Below are positions 6,833 through 15,888 of a stretch of DNA of 17,869 nucleotides, in pieces. The translations under genes and the position numbers were made by a program. The stretch is from NCBI GenBank assembly GCA_021789095.1, contig JAJYJX010000028.1:1-17869 (forward strand). Reading direction: 5' to 3'. This stretch comes from a bacterium (GTDB lineage Bacteria > JAMCPX01). Under the pieces are notes generated by a model. That model was not told where the DNA came from. It searched no databases and saw only the letters and a list, made by a program, of their open reading frames with translations. Numbering within the stretch: the first letter of the stretch is position 1; each line of letters opens with the position of its first letter.

Positions 6833-9236
6833 TATTTTTACGACTGTCCCTGTTTTTTTGTTTTTTGCCGTTATCACCGATCAGCAGTTGTTCTATAACT
6901 TCACGGATATGGGCCACCGGTATAAAATTTATCTTTTCCTTAATATAGTCAGGCATATCTTCGAGATCGGGCTCGTTCCCGTGAGGAATAATAACCTTGA
7001 ATATTTTTGCCCTTAGCGCTGCAAGTGATTTCTCTTTAAGCCCTCCGATTGGCAGCACATTGCCCCTTAGTGTGATCTCCCCTGTCATGGCAAGATCCTT
7101 CCTTACTTTCTTACCGGTCAACGCAGATGCAGTTGCAACAGCCATTGTGATCCCCGCAGATGGGCCGTCCTTTGGAATGGCTCCTGCGGGTATATGGATA
7201 TGTATATCCAGTCTATCAAATACCGAAGCGTCTATGTTCAGCTTTTTGGCGTTAGCCCTCAAATAGCTTACAGCGGCCATTGCCGATTCCTTCATCACAT
7301 CGCCCAGCTGGCCTGTAAGCGTTAACCTGCCCTTGCCCTTCATGGTGGTCACCTCTATATACAGCACATCACCGCCGTATGGTGTCCATGCCAGTCCTGT
7401 TGCTATGCCTACTTCATCTGCCGTCATAAGTTCCTCCGGAGGCGTTTTTGGTACCCCCAGGAATTTTCTGACAGTATCTTTTGTTATCTTGAAAGGCGGC
7501 TTTTCTCCTTCGGACAGCTTCTGTGCGATCTTCCTGAAAACAGAGGAGATCTCCCTCTCAAGATTCCTAAGCCCCGCTTCCCTGGTATAACTGTTAATGA
7601 TGAACAGGATGGCGTCATCATCAAATACCACTTTGCCCTTGCCGACACCTGTTTCTTCTTCCTGCCTTGGTATAATAAACTTTTTTGCTATCCTTAATTT
7701 TTCTTCATCAGTGTAACCCGATAATGTTATGACCTCCATTCTGTCGTGCAGCGCCGGCGGAACAGTGTCCATAACATTTGCAGTTGTAATGAACAACACG
7801 TTACTCAGATCGTATGGCACGCTCAGATAGTTATCTGAAAATGAGTTGTTCTGCTCAGGGTCAAGCACCTCGAGCAGCGCTGCAGACGGATCTCCCCTGA
7901 AATCAGCACCGACCTTGTCTATTTCATCAAGCATGAAAACGGGATTGTTTGTCCCTGCCTGTTTTATACCCTGTATTATCCTTCCCGGCATTGCGCCTAT
8001 ATAAGTCCTTCTGTGTCCCCGTATCTCCGCCTCGTCGCGTATTCCACCAAGAGACATCCTGATAAATTTCCTGTTCAGTGCCCTTGCAATGGACTTCCCA
8101 AGAGATGTCTTGCCTACGCCAGGGGGGCCTACAAAGCAGAGTATCGGGCCTTTTGCCTTTTCTTTCAATCTTCTTACTGAAAGGTATTCCAGTATGCGGT
8201 CCTTGACCTTTTCAAGGTCATAGTGATCCTCGTCAAGGACCTTCCTTGCATGCTTTATATCTATGTTTTCCTTTGTCTGTTTTTTCCACGGTATATCTAC
8301 AAGCCATTCAAGGTATGTCCTGACAATGGATGCCTCTGCTGAATCAGGATGCATCATTTCAAGCCTGTTAAGCTGGCTGTTTGCCTCTTCCTCCACGTCT
8401 TTGGGCATGTTTGCCTTTTTTATCTTATTCCTGAATTCCTGAACCTCCCTTTCCTTCTCATCGATCTCGCCAAGCTCGCCTTTGATGGCTTTCAGCTGCT
8501 CCCTTAGAAAATATTCCCTTTGAACCTTGCCCATTTCTTCTCTCGCCTGAGACTGAATCTTTGCCTGCACAGTCAATAATTCTATCTCTTTATTCTGCAT
8601 CTCGATAACCTTTTTCAGGCGTTCAACAGGATCTTCGATTTCCAGAAATGATTGAAGCTCCGTAGTCTTAAGTCCGTAGTTTGTAACCACAATGTCCGCA
8701 ATCTTGCCCGGCTCTGTTATGTTTTCTATAAGAATAATCGCATCCGGTTGTATTGCCTTGCCCATCGAAACAACTTTTTCAATCTGTTCCTTTGCAGTCC
8801 TCACCAGCGCCTGGATTTCAACGGTCTCGGCGACCTGAGCGTCTTGAATCACCTCGATAGTCACAGAATAAAACGGCTGTGTCTGCTTGTATTCCTTTAT
8901 TTTTATTCTTGCCAATCCCTGGATCAGTATCTTTATCCTGCCGTCAGGCAGCTTCAACATTCTGGTAATGGAACCTACAGTCCCTACCGGGAATATACCT
9001 TCCGGAGACGGCGATTCGTCATTCATATCTCTCTGGGTCGAGAATGCCACAAGCCTTTCCTTTGTCAGGGCGTAATCTATGGCAGAAATTGATGTTTCCC
9101 TGCCAACAAAAAGGGGCAGTATCATATTGGGGAAAAGTACTATATCCCTTATGGGTACGAGCGGCAGCTCTTCGGGTATTTTAAGTTTCTCCTGTGTCTG
9201 GTCCTTCTCCTGTTTTATTTCTATATCTTCAGACAT
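6777..9236 (-). CDS. lon: ATP-dependent protease Lon
   Basis: Cytoplasmic AAA+ serine protease that degrades misfolded and regulatory proteins. The 819-residue protein has the LON N-terminal domain (about 24-215), a coiled segment, Walker A GPPGVGKT (370-377), Walker B FMLDEID (434-440), and the protease domain with catalytic Ser693 in KDGPSAG and Lys736 in GGLKEK, 43 residues apart as in E. coli Lon. The conserved fold ends near residue 785; a 34-residue tail (786-819) follows with 14 Lys/Arg, unlike usual Lon ends, encoded by DNA that also encodes the start of thiL. The ATG at 9236 follows an AAGGAT site inside the end of hsp20, 3 bp after that gene's stop. Hsp20 and Lon therefore form a coupled protein-quality-control pair. 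Confidence 0.97.
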   Translation of the reverse strand: MSEDIEIKQEKDQTQEKLKIPEELPLVPIRDIVLFPNMILPLFVGRETSISAIDYALTKERLVAFSTQRDMNDESPSPEGIFPVGTVGSITRMLKLPDGRIKILIQGLARIKIKEYKQTQPFYSVTIEVIQDAQVAETVEIQALVRTAKEQIEKVVSMGKAIQPDAIILIENITEPGKIADIVVTNYGLKTTELQSFLEIEDPVERLKKVIEMQNKEIELLTVQAKIQSQAREEMGKVQREYFLREQLKAIKGELGEIDEKEREVQEFRNKIKKANMPKDVEEEANSQLNRLEMMHPDSAEASIVRTYLEWLVDIPWKKQTKENIDIKHARKVLDEDHYDLEKVKDRILEYLSVRRLKEKAKGPILCFVGPPGVGKTSLGKSIARALNRKFIRMSLGGIRDEAEIRGHRRTYIGAMPGRIIQGIKQAGTNNPVFMLDEIDKVGADFRGDPSAALLEVLDPEQNNSFSDNYLSVPYDLSNVLFITTANVMDTVPPALHDRMEVITLSGYTDEEKLRIAKKFIIPRQEEETGVGKGKVVFDDDAILFIINSYTREAGLRNLEREISSVFRKIAQKLSEGEKPPFKITKDTVRKFLGVPKTPPEELMTADEVGIATGLAWTPYGGDVLYIEVTTMKGKGRLTLTGQLGDVMKESAMAAVSYLRANAKKLNIDASVFDRLDIHIHIPAGAIPKDGPSAGITMAVATASALTGKKVRKDLAMTGEITLRGNVLPIGGLKEKSLAALRAKIFKVIIPHGNEPDLEDMPDYIKEKINFIPVAHIREVIEQLLIGDNGKKQKNRDSRKNSEKLGRTKADKKHKGSRR

Positions 9237-9239
9237 ATT

Positions 9240-9671
9240 CTATCCTTTTTCTATTTTAATAATTGTTTTTGCGTGCCTTCTTTCCTGAACTTTTTTTAAT
9301 ATAATCTTAAGAACGCCATTTTTCAAAACAGCTTTTACATTCTTTGTGTCACAGGTAACAGGTATTGGTACGGTTTTTGTGAAATTGCCGAACGCCCTTT
9401 CTATCTGATTGTACCTCATTACATCCGGCGGCACTGTTTCAACCTTTACTCCCTGCACACAGATTGTATTGTCCTGAATAAAACATTCTAAGCTGTCCAT
9501 CTCAACAGCCGGTATATCCATTTCTATGACTAATTCACCGCCTTTTTCGAATATATCACTCTTTATTATTGGTATACTTACATCCTCTTCGAGCCAGCCT
9601 TCTATCGTTTTGATAGTAAAATCCGTAAAATCCATGCCCTGAATTGTACGCGTTATATCCTTTAATTTCAT
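9240..9671 (-). CDS. Small heat-shock protein, Hsp20/alpha-crystallin family
   Basis: ATP-independent holdase chaperone of 143 residues. The alpha-crystallin domain runs from about residue 36 to 135: a first strand KSDIFEKGGELVIEMDIPAV, a middle strand ERAFGNFTKTVPIP (the usual R-x-FG/YG-x-F block), and the closing GVLKIILKK, equivalent to the A-x-x-x-n-GVL signature. The N-terminal arm is short (about 30 residues) and a C-terminal I-x-I-type tail is suggested by TIIKIEKG. RBS TGAGGC sits 7-8 nt before the ATG, overlapping the stop of the lipoprotein gene (gap 10 bp). It lies directly before lon, which implies that holding and degradation of damaged proteins are co-expressed. No sigma-32-like promoter was found just upstream. 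Confidence 0.92.
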   Translation of the reverse strand: MKLKDITRTIQGMDFTDFTIKTIEGWLEEDVSIPIIKSDIFEKGGELVIEMDIPAVEMDSLECFIQDNTICVQGVKVETVPPDVMRYNQIERAFGNFTKTVPIPVTCDTKNVKAVLKNGVLKIILKKVQERRHAKTIIKIEKG

Positions 9672-9681
9672 TTCAATTGCC

Positions 9682-11709
9682 TCAGTATGATATCTCTACA
9701 ATTTTTCTACCATTTACCTTTAATAAGTAAAGCTTTTTGACAGGAACCCTGCTCCCATTGTATGTGGTGATACCTGTAACACCATTGTAATCTTTTATTT
9801 TCAGTAGATTATTTTTGATGTCCTGTCTGCTGGCGGCATTATTCATTGCTGCAATTATGAGATTGGCTGTATCATAGCCCAGGGCTGAAAGTATGGTGGG
9901 CTCCTGGCTAAAGGCCGCTCTGTATGTATTTACAAATAATACTGTCCGCTTATTTGTGCTCTGGGTAAAAAATCCGTCTGTGTATATTGCCCCATCAACG
10001 TACCTGCCCCCCATTTGTATCAGGCCTTCCCCGCTCCACCCGTTTCCTCCCAGAAGCTGGACGTTATTGATGTCGTAATACAGTAACTGCGGTGCTATCA
10101 TTGCGACTTTCTCGTAATAATCAGGTATAAAAACAGCTGAAAAATCTATCACCGGCGGCGGATTATTCTTCTGATCCGGTGGAAGTTGTTTTATATCCTG
10201 TTTTCTGAGATCAAGGTAGTACGTGCCGGCAAGTTTCTTTATCTGGACCTGGAAATCCGTTTCTGTCGGAAAATAGCCTTCAAGACCGTTTATTATACCG
10301 CCATGCTCCAGCACATGTTTAACAAATGCCTGCATCATGTCTTCACCATAAGGACTTTCCGGATACAGAACAGCAAAATTTTTTATCGCGAGTGTTCCCA
10401 TGGCGTAATTTACAATGTCCCTTGCCTGATCCTCGGGCGTGAGGCTGTTCTGGAATATATAATCACCAACGTCCGTTATATTTGACTTCTGGCTCAGGAC
10501 AACCATGGGAACGCCGTAACTCTGCATTTTATACGCGACTTCCTGCGCTGTGCTGCCGAGAAGGGGCCCTATGATTGCTGCAACATGATTGTCCCTGACA
10601 AGCTCTTCGGCCTGCTTTACAGCAAGCTCGGGCACACCTTTTGAATCCATTATAAAAAGCCTGTAAGGGGACGAAGTATCGCTAAAAACACCAAGTGCAA
10701 GCTCTATGCCGTTTAACACCTGTTTCCCGTAAGCACCAAAGTCACCGCTTAAAGGCAGTATGCAGCCTATGTGTGTGGTGTCCACCCTGGTTATAGCCAA
10801 TATCTCATTTTTCATGGATACCGCCTTGTTCATAATATCGGGCGACGGAATACCTGACGCTATAACAGCCTCTATCAGGACGAGTGCCTCTTTATAGTCA
10901 TTAGACGCGAACATGTCCTGTGCAAGCTTTAATCTGAGCAAGGCTGTTTCATAAACCGGGTATTGGTTATGCAGCAACTCCACTATGTCCCTGTCGGTGA
11001 GGAATGTATCTGCAAGTTTCCCGAGCAATAATTGAGCAAGCTCCTGTTCCGGAGCCGTTAAAAGAAGGTCTGTTGAACGTGAAACTGCATCAAATGCGTC
11101 TTTGTACATACCTGCCCTGTAGTAGGCCTCGCCAAGGAGGAAATAAACCCTGCCCTTTTTGTTGCTGCCGGTGACAGGGACGAGTGCCTTGAACCTGTCA
11201 ATAGCATCGGAGTATCTTGACTGCTTCAGATCCATCGTACCAAGGCATATCATCGCATCAACAGCATAGCTGCTTTCAGGATATTCATGTACCAGCTTAT
11301 TATAGTAGTACGCTGCCTCCGGGTATGCTTTAACGCCAAGTGCTATGTCGCCTGCCTTCAAAAGGCCATACGCCGCTGCCGTACTTTTCCTGTCCACGGC
11401 GGCTATCGATGCATAAAGTTCCATTGCACCCTTGTAATCGTTCAGCGAAAGCTGTTTCTCCGCTTTCTGTTTAATACTATCAACGGCTTTATCAGAAGGC
11501 ATGCGTTTGCCCTCATAAACAACCATTCTCGGCAGACAGCCTGCAATAAAGAGTAAACTTAAAAAGGCACATACGATAAGGCGTTTCCTCAACCTTTTCC
11601 TCACCTGGCCCGCCTTCGCCGGATACCCGGAAAGGGGTTGGGCGAATGGGGAAACTGTTTCTTTACATGCAATAACAGGAAATTTTCTAATAAGGTATTC
11701 ACCTTTCAT
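9682..11709 (-). CDS. TPR plus periplasmic-binding-protein lipoprotein (penicillin-binding protein activator / LpoA-like)
   Basis: Predicted outer-membrane or periplasmic lipoprotein of up to 675 residues. A hydrophobic signal ends in LLFIAGC with lipidated Cys58. Then come TPR-like helical repeats (about 75-305; AAYYYNKLVHEYPESSYAVDAM, YYRAGMYKDAFDAV) and a type-1 periplasmic binding fold (about 314-675; CILPLSGDFGAYGKQVLNGI, AAIIGPLLGS, ALGYDTANLIIAAM). This TPR plus Peripla_BP_6 layout is that of LpoA-type activators of penicillin-binding proteins and of their deltaproteobacterial relatives. Start choice: ATG 11709 has a strong GGAGGT site 8 nt upstream and overlaps the PLD gene by 11 bp, but gives 35 extra residues before the signal. 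GTG 11604 gives a textbook 22-residue signal but a poor ribosome site. The extra segment contains an inverted repeat. Role in peptidoglycan synthesis is inferred. Confidence 0.85.
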   Translation of the reverse strand: MKGEYLIRKFPVIACKETVSPFAQPLSGYPAKAGQVRKRLRKRLIVCAFLSLLFIAGCLPRMVVYEGKRMPSDKAVDSIKQKAEKQLSLNDYKGAMELYASIAAVDRKSTAAAYGLLKAGDIALGVKAYPEAAYYYNKLVHEYPESSYAVDAMICLGTMDLKQSRYSDAIDRFKALVPVTGSNKKGRVYFLLGEAYYRAGMYKDAFDAVSRSTDLLLTAPEQELAQLLLGKLADTFLTDRDIVELLHNQYPVYETALLRLKLAQDMFASNDYKEALVLIEAVIASGIPSPDIMNKAVSMKNEILAITRVDTTHIGCILPLSGDFGAYGKQVLNGIELALGVFSDTSSPYRLFIMDSKGVPELAVKQAEELVRDNHVAAIIGPLLGSTAQEVAYKMQSYGVPMVVLSQKSNITDVGDYIFQNSLTPEDQARDIVNYAMGTLAIKNFAVLYPESPYGEDMMQAFVKHVLEHGGIINGLEGYFPTETDFQVQIKKLAGTYYLDLRKQDIKQLPPDQKNNPPPVIDFSAVFIPDYYEKVAMIAPQLLYYDINNVQLLGGNGWSGEGLIQMGGRYVDGAIYTDGFFTQSTNKRTVLFVNTYRAAFSQEPTILSALGYDTANLIIAAMNNAASRQDIKNNLLKIKDYNGVTGITTYNGSRVPVKKLYLLKVNGRKIVEISY
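11583..11655. repeat. Imperfect inverted repeat inside the 5' end of the lipoprotein gene
   Basis: Plus-strand GTTTCCTCAACCTTTTCC (11583-11600) faces the reverse complement of 11629-11655, which reads GTTTCC, nine extra bases, CAACCC, CTTTCC. The centre contains GGCCCGCCTTCGCCGG, which on the coding strand encodes the PAKAG motif typical of dispersed palindromes read in frame. It falls between the strong ribosome site and the lipoprotein signal. Confidence 0.55.
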
Positions 11710-12316
11710 GCGTTAGCACCTCCGTATAATTGATAAGTTCCTGCGCTACAGCAGGGGAAATAATCTTTATACTGACTTCGTGGTTATATCTCAGGGCACT
11801 TTGTGTAAAGTTGTGGCTGCCTATGTATACGATCCTCTTATCAATTATAATAACTTTTGCATGCGTTATCCTGTGCGGAGAATCAAAATAAACCTTTACA
11901 CCCTTATTATCCAGCTTTTTTGCAACAGTCAGGTTTGCTTCCATGATATCATCGGTCCTTCCGTGCACAGCATTCTTCTGATCCATGTTCAAAACGACTG
12001 TTATGTGAACACCCTGCCCGTGCTTCTTTATAAGTGCATCAACTATGTGATCGGGCAGGGCTGATCCATGTCCGGAGACCTTAAAAAGGTACATAATGAT
12101 TATTATGCTTTCCTTTGCCTGATTCAGGTCCTGCATAAGGGAACTGTAGTATGCATTGTCTGTCAATAGACTCGGATCACTTGTACCTACTTCTTTATTT
12201 TCGGATCCGCTGTTATGCTGTGCAAGCTGTCCTTCCCGTGCATACACGCCGACGCTTTGCATCAGCAGGAATAGAAGTGCTGCAGGTAAAAAAGCCCGCG
12301 ACCTGTTTTTAATCAT
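11699..12316 (-). CDS. Secreted phospholipase D-like protein with a single HKD motif
   Basis: A 205-residue exported protein. N-terminal signal peptide of about 26 residues (basic start, hydrophobic core AALLFLLMQSVGV, cleavage likely after VYA). The mature part is one PLD-fold unit with the catalytic motif H152-x-K154-x4-D159 followed by GSHNF (166-170), as in the Nuc endonuclease/PLDc_2 group, whose active site forms from two subunits. These enzymes cleave phosphodiesters in DNA or phospholipids, and the substrate cannot be told here. Its start overlaps the stop of the TPR gene by one base (TAATG) and its end overlaps the lipoprotein start by 11 bp. The tight coupling to a TPR protein and an envelope lipoprotein points to a cell-envelope job. 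Confidence 0.85.
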   Translation of the reverse strand: MIKNRSRAFLPAALLFLLMQSVGVYAREGQLAQHNSGSENKEVGTSDPSLLTDNAYYSSLMQDLNQAKESIIIIMYLFKVSGHGSALPDHIVDALIKKHGQGVHITVVLNMDQKNAVHGRTDDIMEANLTVAKKLDNKGVKVYFDSPHRITHAKVIIIDKRIVYIGSHNFTQSALRYNHEVSIKIISPAVAQELINYTEVLTHER

Positions 12317-13038
12317 TATACCGTCTTTTGCTTTTCCTTTGCTGCCGCGTTGAGATACATCTTGGCAACACCGTTATTTGGATCGTGCTTCAGCACACTC
12401 TGCCATTCGACAATAGCATCATCAAGTCTTCTCATAAGGTAATAAAGTATTCCCAGATTTACACGTGCCGGAATGTACTCTGCGTTTATAAACTTTGCCT
12501 CCTCCAGTTCCCTGATCGCCTGGGCTATCATTCCTTTTTCCCGCAAAGTTACTGCAAGCTTCGTTTTTATATCAACGAATGTCGGCTGCAGCTTTAATGC
12601 CTTGTGATATTCCTCTATTGCAGCATCATAATTATTTATATCTATATAGAGATCCCCGATCTGCGCGTGCATGTTCGACAGCTTGGCTTTAATAAGCCTG
12701 TTTTCCACCTCTTTCAAAGTCTTTGAATGAGATGATTCCTTTACCTTGTTGAGGACATTTCTTGCTTTTTCGTACTGGCCTATATCATTGTATGTCACTG
12801 CAAGGTTTGTCGCTGCTTCCATATAGCTGGGATTGATCTTTAACGCCCGTTCAAATGCCTTTATGGCTTCTTTTATCTTGCCGAAAAGATGATAAATGAC
12901 CCCAAGCATATTGTACACGTCGGCATAATCCTTGTTGTGCTCTTCAAATGCAGCAAGGTGATGAAGGGCAATATCATACTTGTTTTTCAGAAAAAATTCC
13001 TTGCCCAGTTTATAATGTTCTTTGCTATCCATATCCAT
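12316..13038 (-). CDS. TPR-repeat protein
   Basis: A 240-residue all-helical protein of about six tetratricopeptide repeats with no signal peptide, so cytoplasmic. Repeats are clear in VYNMLGVIYHLFGKIKEAIKAFERALKINPS (written in two parts: VYNMLGVIYHLFGKIKE, then AIKAFERALKINPS), TNLAVTYNDIGQYEKA, IGDLYIDINNYDAAIEEYHK and VNLGILYYLMRRLDDAIVE. TPRs bind partner proteins; none is identified. It is the first gene of the minus-strand operon, with a candidate promoter about 30 bp upstream. Start: ATG 13038, with ATG 13032 two codons later as an alternative; only a weak GGGA site lies in front of either. Confidence 0.86.
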   Translation of the reverse strand: MDMDSKEHYKLGKEFFLKNKYDIALHHLAAFEEHNKDYADVYNMLGVIYHLFGKIKEAIKAFERALKINPSYMEAATNLAVTYNDIGQYEKARNVLNKVKESSHSKTLKEVENRLIKAKLSNMHAQIGDLYIDINNYDAAIEEYHKALKLQPTFVDIKTKLAVTLREKGMIAQAIRELEEAKFINAEYIPARVNLGILYYLMRRLDDAIVEWQSVLKHDPNNGVAKMYLNAAAKEKQKTV

Positions 13039-13343
13039 ATGAGTGATCCCTACAAGAAAAAAATTTGTGTATAAAATATACTACTTTTATGGTAAAGAGT
13101 CTATAGAAACTAAAACCTCGGCAGCATTGTTACCATATCCGCAAAGGGTTTTCCTTTGTGCTATTTACGATGTGTTATTCCCTGTAACCGATATCCTCTG
13201 TCAAAGGAGTTTTTCTTCTCATAAATGTACCTGTACCCATAGCACTCGTGTTTATTGTGCAATAACAAGCTTAGCCGGACATAATATCAAAACCCCTTGT
13301 CATCCTTATGGTGCATTACTACCTTAGTGTGAAGGAGGTTCTT
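13039..13343. other. Divergent intergenic region between the TPR operon and the DUF255 gene
   Basis: About 305 bp without a convincing gene. The left part is AT-rich and carries the candidate minus-strand promoter at 13068-13096. A short 6-bp hairpin (CAAAGG, loop 5, CCTTTG) lies at 13142-13158. A weak plus-strand promoter (TTGTGC at 13255, CATAAT at 13280, spacing 19) might serve the DUF255 gene. No longer repeat or riboswitch-like fold was recognised. Confidence 0.5.
13068..13096 (-). promoter_or_regulatory. Candidate sigma-70 promoter of the TPR-Lon operon
   Basis: On the minus strand TTTACC (13096-13091) and TATACA (13073-13068) are spaced by 17 bp, about 30 bp before the TPR start at 13038. 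Matches are 4 of 6 for each box, in an AT-rich stretch where chance matches are common. Confidence 0.35.
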
Positions 13344-15494
13344 ATGGAAATGAGATCTTCAAGACAACACGAGGAGTTCCTCCGGGAACAAGGCATTGGC
13401 CAGCGAGCAAACCGCCTGAGCCGTGAAAAAAGTCCCTATCTGCTTCAGCATGCACACAATCCCGTTGATTGGTATCCGTGGGGTGAAGAGGCATTTGAAA
13501 AAGCAAAAAAAGAGGACAAGCCGGTCTTTCTTTCAATAGGTTATTCAACGTGTCATTGGTGCCATGTTATGGAGCACGAGTCTTTTGAAGACCACGAGGT
13601 TGCAAAGGCAATGAATGATGCCTTCGTTTGTGTGAAGGTCGATCGTGAGGAAAGACCGGATCTGGACAACCTGTACATGGATGTATGCCAGATGTTTACA
13701 GGAAGGGGCGGCTGGCCGTTGAATATCATTATGTCACCTGACAAAAAGCCATTCTTTGCAGCAACATACATACCGAAAGAAACAAGGTTTGGTGTTATCG
13801 GTATGTTAGAGCTTGCTCCAATGATGAAGAATTCTTGGCTTAACCAGCGTGAAAGACTTATGGTTTCAGCAGAACAATGTGTTGATATACTTAGGCACAG
13901 AACACCCGGGCAAACAGGGAAGGAGCCTGATGCAGGACTTCTGGATTCAGCTTACAAGGAACTAGAACAGCGTTTTGATTCACTGAATGGCGGGTTTGGA
14001 AGTGCACCTAAATTCGCTTCTGCGCACATCCTGTTCTTCCTGCTCCGATATTACAAAAGAACGGGAAACCTGAATGCACTGCGCATGGTCGAGAAAACCC
14101 TTCAATCAATAAGGCACGGCGGGGTATACGATCATATAGGATTCGGATTTCACAGGTATGCCACAGATGCTCAATGGATCCTGCCCCATTTTGAGAAGAT
14201 GCTCTATGATCAGGCAATGCTTGCGACAGCTTATACGGAGGCTTATCAGGCAACAGGCAACGAAGAGTACAGGAAAACAGCGAGGGAGGTACTTGCCTAC
14301 GTTATGAGGGATATGACCTCGCCGAAAGGCGGGTTCTATTCTGCCGAGGACGCGGACAGCGAAGGTGTGGAAGGCAGATTCTATCTCTGGACATTAAAAG
14401 AGATCGAGAACGCCGTCGGGACAAACGACCTGGATTTTATAAAACGGGCATTGAATATAGAAGAATCGGGCAACTTTTTTGACCAAACCACAGGTGAAAA
14501 GACAGGTATGAACATACTCTATCCCGGCAGACCGTCCACCCGGATCGCATTTGAGATGCATATGTCGGAACGTGAGCTTTTACAGAGCCTTGAACTGCTC
14601 AGGCAAAGGCTGTTCCTTGCAAGACAGAAGCGTATCAGACCACAAAAGGACGATAAGATACTTACTGACTGGAATGGCATGATGATAGCAGGCCTCGCAA
14701 AAGCAGCCGGGGTGTTTGATGAAAAGATCTATGCAGATGCCGCGGTAAAAGCCGTTCATTTTATACTAGGGAATATGCGTAACAGGGATGGAAGATTGTT
14801 CCATCGTTACCGGTATGGCGAAGCAGCCATACCGGCATACCTTAACGATTATGCATTCCTCATCTGGGGATTGATAGAGCTTTATGAAGCGACCTTTGAT
14901 GCAAAGTATCTGAAAACAGCTCTTGAGCTGAACAACGATATGATCGATCGTTTCCTCGACAAAGAAAACAGCGGGTTCTATTTGACACCCGATGATGCAG
15001 AACCACTGCCTGTAAGGCGGAAAGAGATCCATGACAGTGCGGTACCATCGGGTAATGCTGTTGCCATGATGAACCTGTTGAGACTTTCACGCATAACAGG
15101 GGACGCAGGACTTGAAAAAATAGCCGTTGAAATAGCACGCGCGTTTTCGGCGGATATTGCACAGTTACCGTCGGCATTCACGCAGCTTTTGTGCGCTCTC
15201 GATTTTGCTCTCGGTCCTTCGTACGAGGTTGTTATAACAGGCAGCAAAGGCTCTGCTGATACTGCTGCCATGCTTAAGGCGCTCAGGGACAGATTTATAC
15301 CGGATAAGATAGTTTTGCTGAGCGATCCAAAAGAACATGACGGCATAACAGATATTGCCCCGTTTGTGCATTATCAGGTAAGTGTCGGGGGCAGGGCGAC
15401 TGCCCATGTATGCCGGGATTATCACTGCGAGCATCCTACAACGAATCCCGACAGGATGCTTGAACTCCTGAATATCAGGAACGTGAGTCCTTGA
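13344..15494 (+). CDS. DUF255 / YyaL-type protein: thioredoxin-like fold plus (alpha/alpha)6 barrel
   Basis: A 716-residue cytoplasmic protein of the YyaL/SPATA20 family, whose biochemical role is not established. N-terminal thioredoxin-like domain (about 20-170) with [21 protein letters not shown], redox pair Cys70-His-Trp-Cys73, and [14 protein letters not shown]. Then an N-acylglucosamine 2-epimerase/glycosidase-like helical barrel with [41 protein letters not shown] and [11 protein letters not shown]. Length and motifs match the full family. Start: ATG 13344 has a strong AAGGAGG 5-6 nt upstream; the longer frame from 13308 runs through that site and is not used. It is a single gene, divergent from the operon. 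Confidence 0.93.
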   Translation: MEMRSSRQHEEFLREQGIGQRANRLSREKSPYLLQHAHNPVDWYPWGEEAFEKAKKEDKPVFLSIGYSTCHWCHVMEHESFEDHEVAKAMNDAFVCVKVDREERPDLDNLYMDVCQMFTGRGGWPLNIIMSPDKKPFFAATYIPKETRFGVIGMLELAPMMKNSWLNQRERLMVSAEQCVDILRHRTPGQTGKEPDAGLLDSAYKELEQRFDSLNGGFGSAPKFASAHILFFLLRYYKRTGNLNALRMVEKTLQSIRHGGVYDHIGFGFHRYATDAQWILPHFEKMLYDQAMLATAYTEAYQATGNEEYRKTAREVLAYVMRDMTSPKGGFYSAEDADSEGVEGRFYLWTLKEIENAVGTNDLDFIKRALNIEESGNFFDQTTGEKTGMNILYPGRPSTRIAFEMHMSERELLQSLELLRQRLFLARQKRIRPQKDDKILTDWNGMMIAGLAKAAGVFDEKIYADAAVKAVHFILGNMRNRDGRLFHRYRYGEAAIPAYLNDYAFLIWGLIELYEATFDAKYLKTALELNNDMIDRFLDKENSGFYLTPDDAEPLPVRRKEIHDSAVPSGNAVAMMNLLRLSRITGDAGLEKIAVEIARAFSADIAQLPSAFTQLLCALDFALGPSYEVVITGSKGSADTAAMLKALRDRFIPDKIVLLSDPKEHDGITDIAPFVHYQVSVGGRATAHVCRDYHCEHPTTNPDRMLELLNIRNVSP

Positions 15495-15582
15495 TTATAG
15501 CAAGTATCAAGTATGCTCTATGCACCTTTTTGATATTCGGGTGCCTTATTTGTTATAAACCCCCAAAAATGCATTTGAAAAA

Positions 15583-15612
15583 CTTGTCCTCGTGAAACCT
15601 GTCCTCATGAAA
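15583..15612. repeat. Tandem duplication, 2 x 15 bp
   Basis: CTTGTCCTCGTGAAA is followed at once by CCTGTCCTCATGAAA; 13 of 15 positions match. It lies at the left side of the repeat cluster. Confidence 0.7.
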
Positions 15613-15663
15613 ATAGGAAACTGGGATAAGGAAGTTTGAGTAAAAAAACTGTGTCAATATTCT

Positions 15664-15731
15664 TGTCATACCGTGCTTGACACGGAATCCAGTCTGTTTT
15701 TTTCTGGATTTCCGCTTTCGCGGGAATGACA
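15664..15731. repeat. Large imperfect palindrome of the dispersed TGTCATTCCCGCGAAAGCGGG type
   Basis: The left arm starts TGTCAT and ends GGAATCCAG; the right arm starts CTGGATTTCCGC and ends GCGGGAATGACA. The arms pair over about 28 bp with a few mismatches around a T-rich loop. The right arm has the core of a palindrome widely scattered in proteobacterial genomes (frame reading 'PAKAG'). Confidence 0.8.
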
Positions 15732-15777
15732 GAAAGCGATCATTATTAGCCGGTTATCGGCATGATCTGTTGCGAAT

Positions 15778-15824
15778 CCCCTCACCTTTCTCCTCTCCCC
15801 AGAGGGAAGAGGAAGGGTGAGGGG
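15778..15824. repeat. Pyrimidine/purine palindrome CCCCTCACC...GGGTGAGGGG
   Basis: CCCCTCACCTTTCTCCTCTC pairs imperfectly with GAAGAGGAAGGGTGAGGGG around an AGAGG-type loop. It resembles another dispersed repeat common in proteobacterial intergenic DNA. It could act as a hairpin in RNA, but it lies about 280 bp after the nearest stop on the plus strand. Confidence 0.75.
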
Positions 15825-15888
15825 GGGGTGGATCGATTGAGCGAATGAACAAACTTCCCTATTGCATTTTTTAGGTAAAAAAAGCCTG

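Larger units (their letters stand above)
3442..13038 (-). other. Probable eight-gene operon (TPR, PLD, LpoA-like, Hsp20, Lon, ThiL, LarB, sensor)
   Basis: Junctions read in transcription order: TPR/PLD overlap 1 bp (TAATG); PLD/lipoprotein overlap 11 bp; lipoprotein/Hsp20 gap 10 bp; Hsp20/Lon gap 3 bp; Lon/ThiL overlap 56 or 101 bp; ThiL/LarB gap 27 bp; LarB/sensor gap 13 bp. No gap is large enough for a conventional terminator or promoter, and internal promoters inside coding sequence cannot be excluded. The mix of envelope, proteostasis, vitamin and cofactor genes suggests a housekeeping run rather than one pathway. Co-transcription is inferred from spacing only. Confidence 0.65.

Noticed and set aside
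8652-9092. 146-codon plus-strand ORF opposite lon
   Set aside because: Antisense to a conserved Lon region; no ribosome site or motif.
9672-9760. Heat-shock promoter before hsp20
   Set aside because: No CTTGAA-type -35 with CCCCAT-type -10 and no CIRCE-like palindrome was seen in the end of the lipoprotein gene.
13142-13158. Hairpin CAAAGG/CCTTTG as an operator or terminator
   Set aside because: Six-bp stem without a T-run, too short to assign a role.
13308-13343. Upstream start for the DUF255 protein
   Set aside because: It would translate through the AAGGAGG site that clearly serves the ATG at 13344.
15522-15544. Terminator after the DUF255 gene (GCACC, 13-nt loop, GGTGC)
   Set aside because: Only five paired bases, a long loop and an interrupted T-tract; not better than chance.
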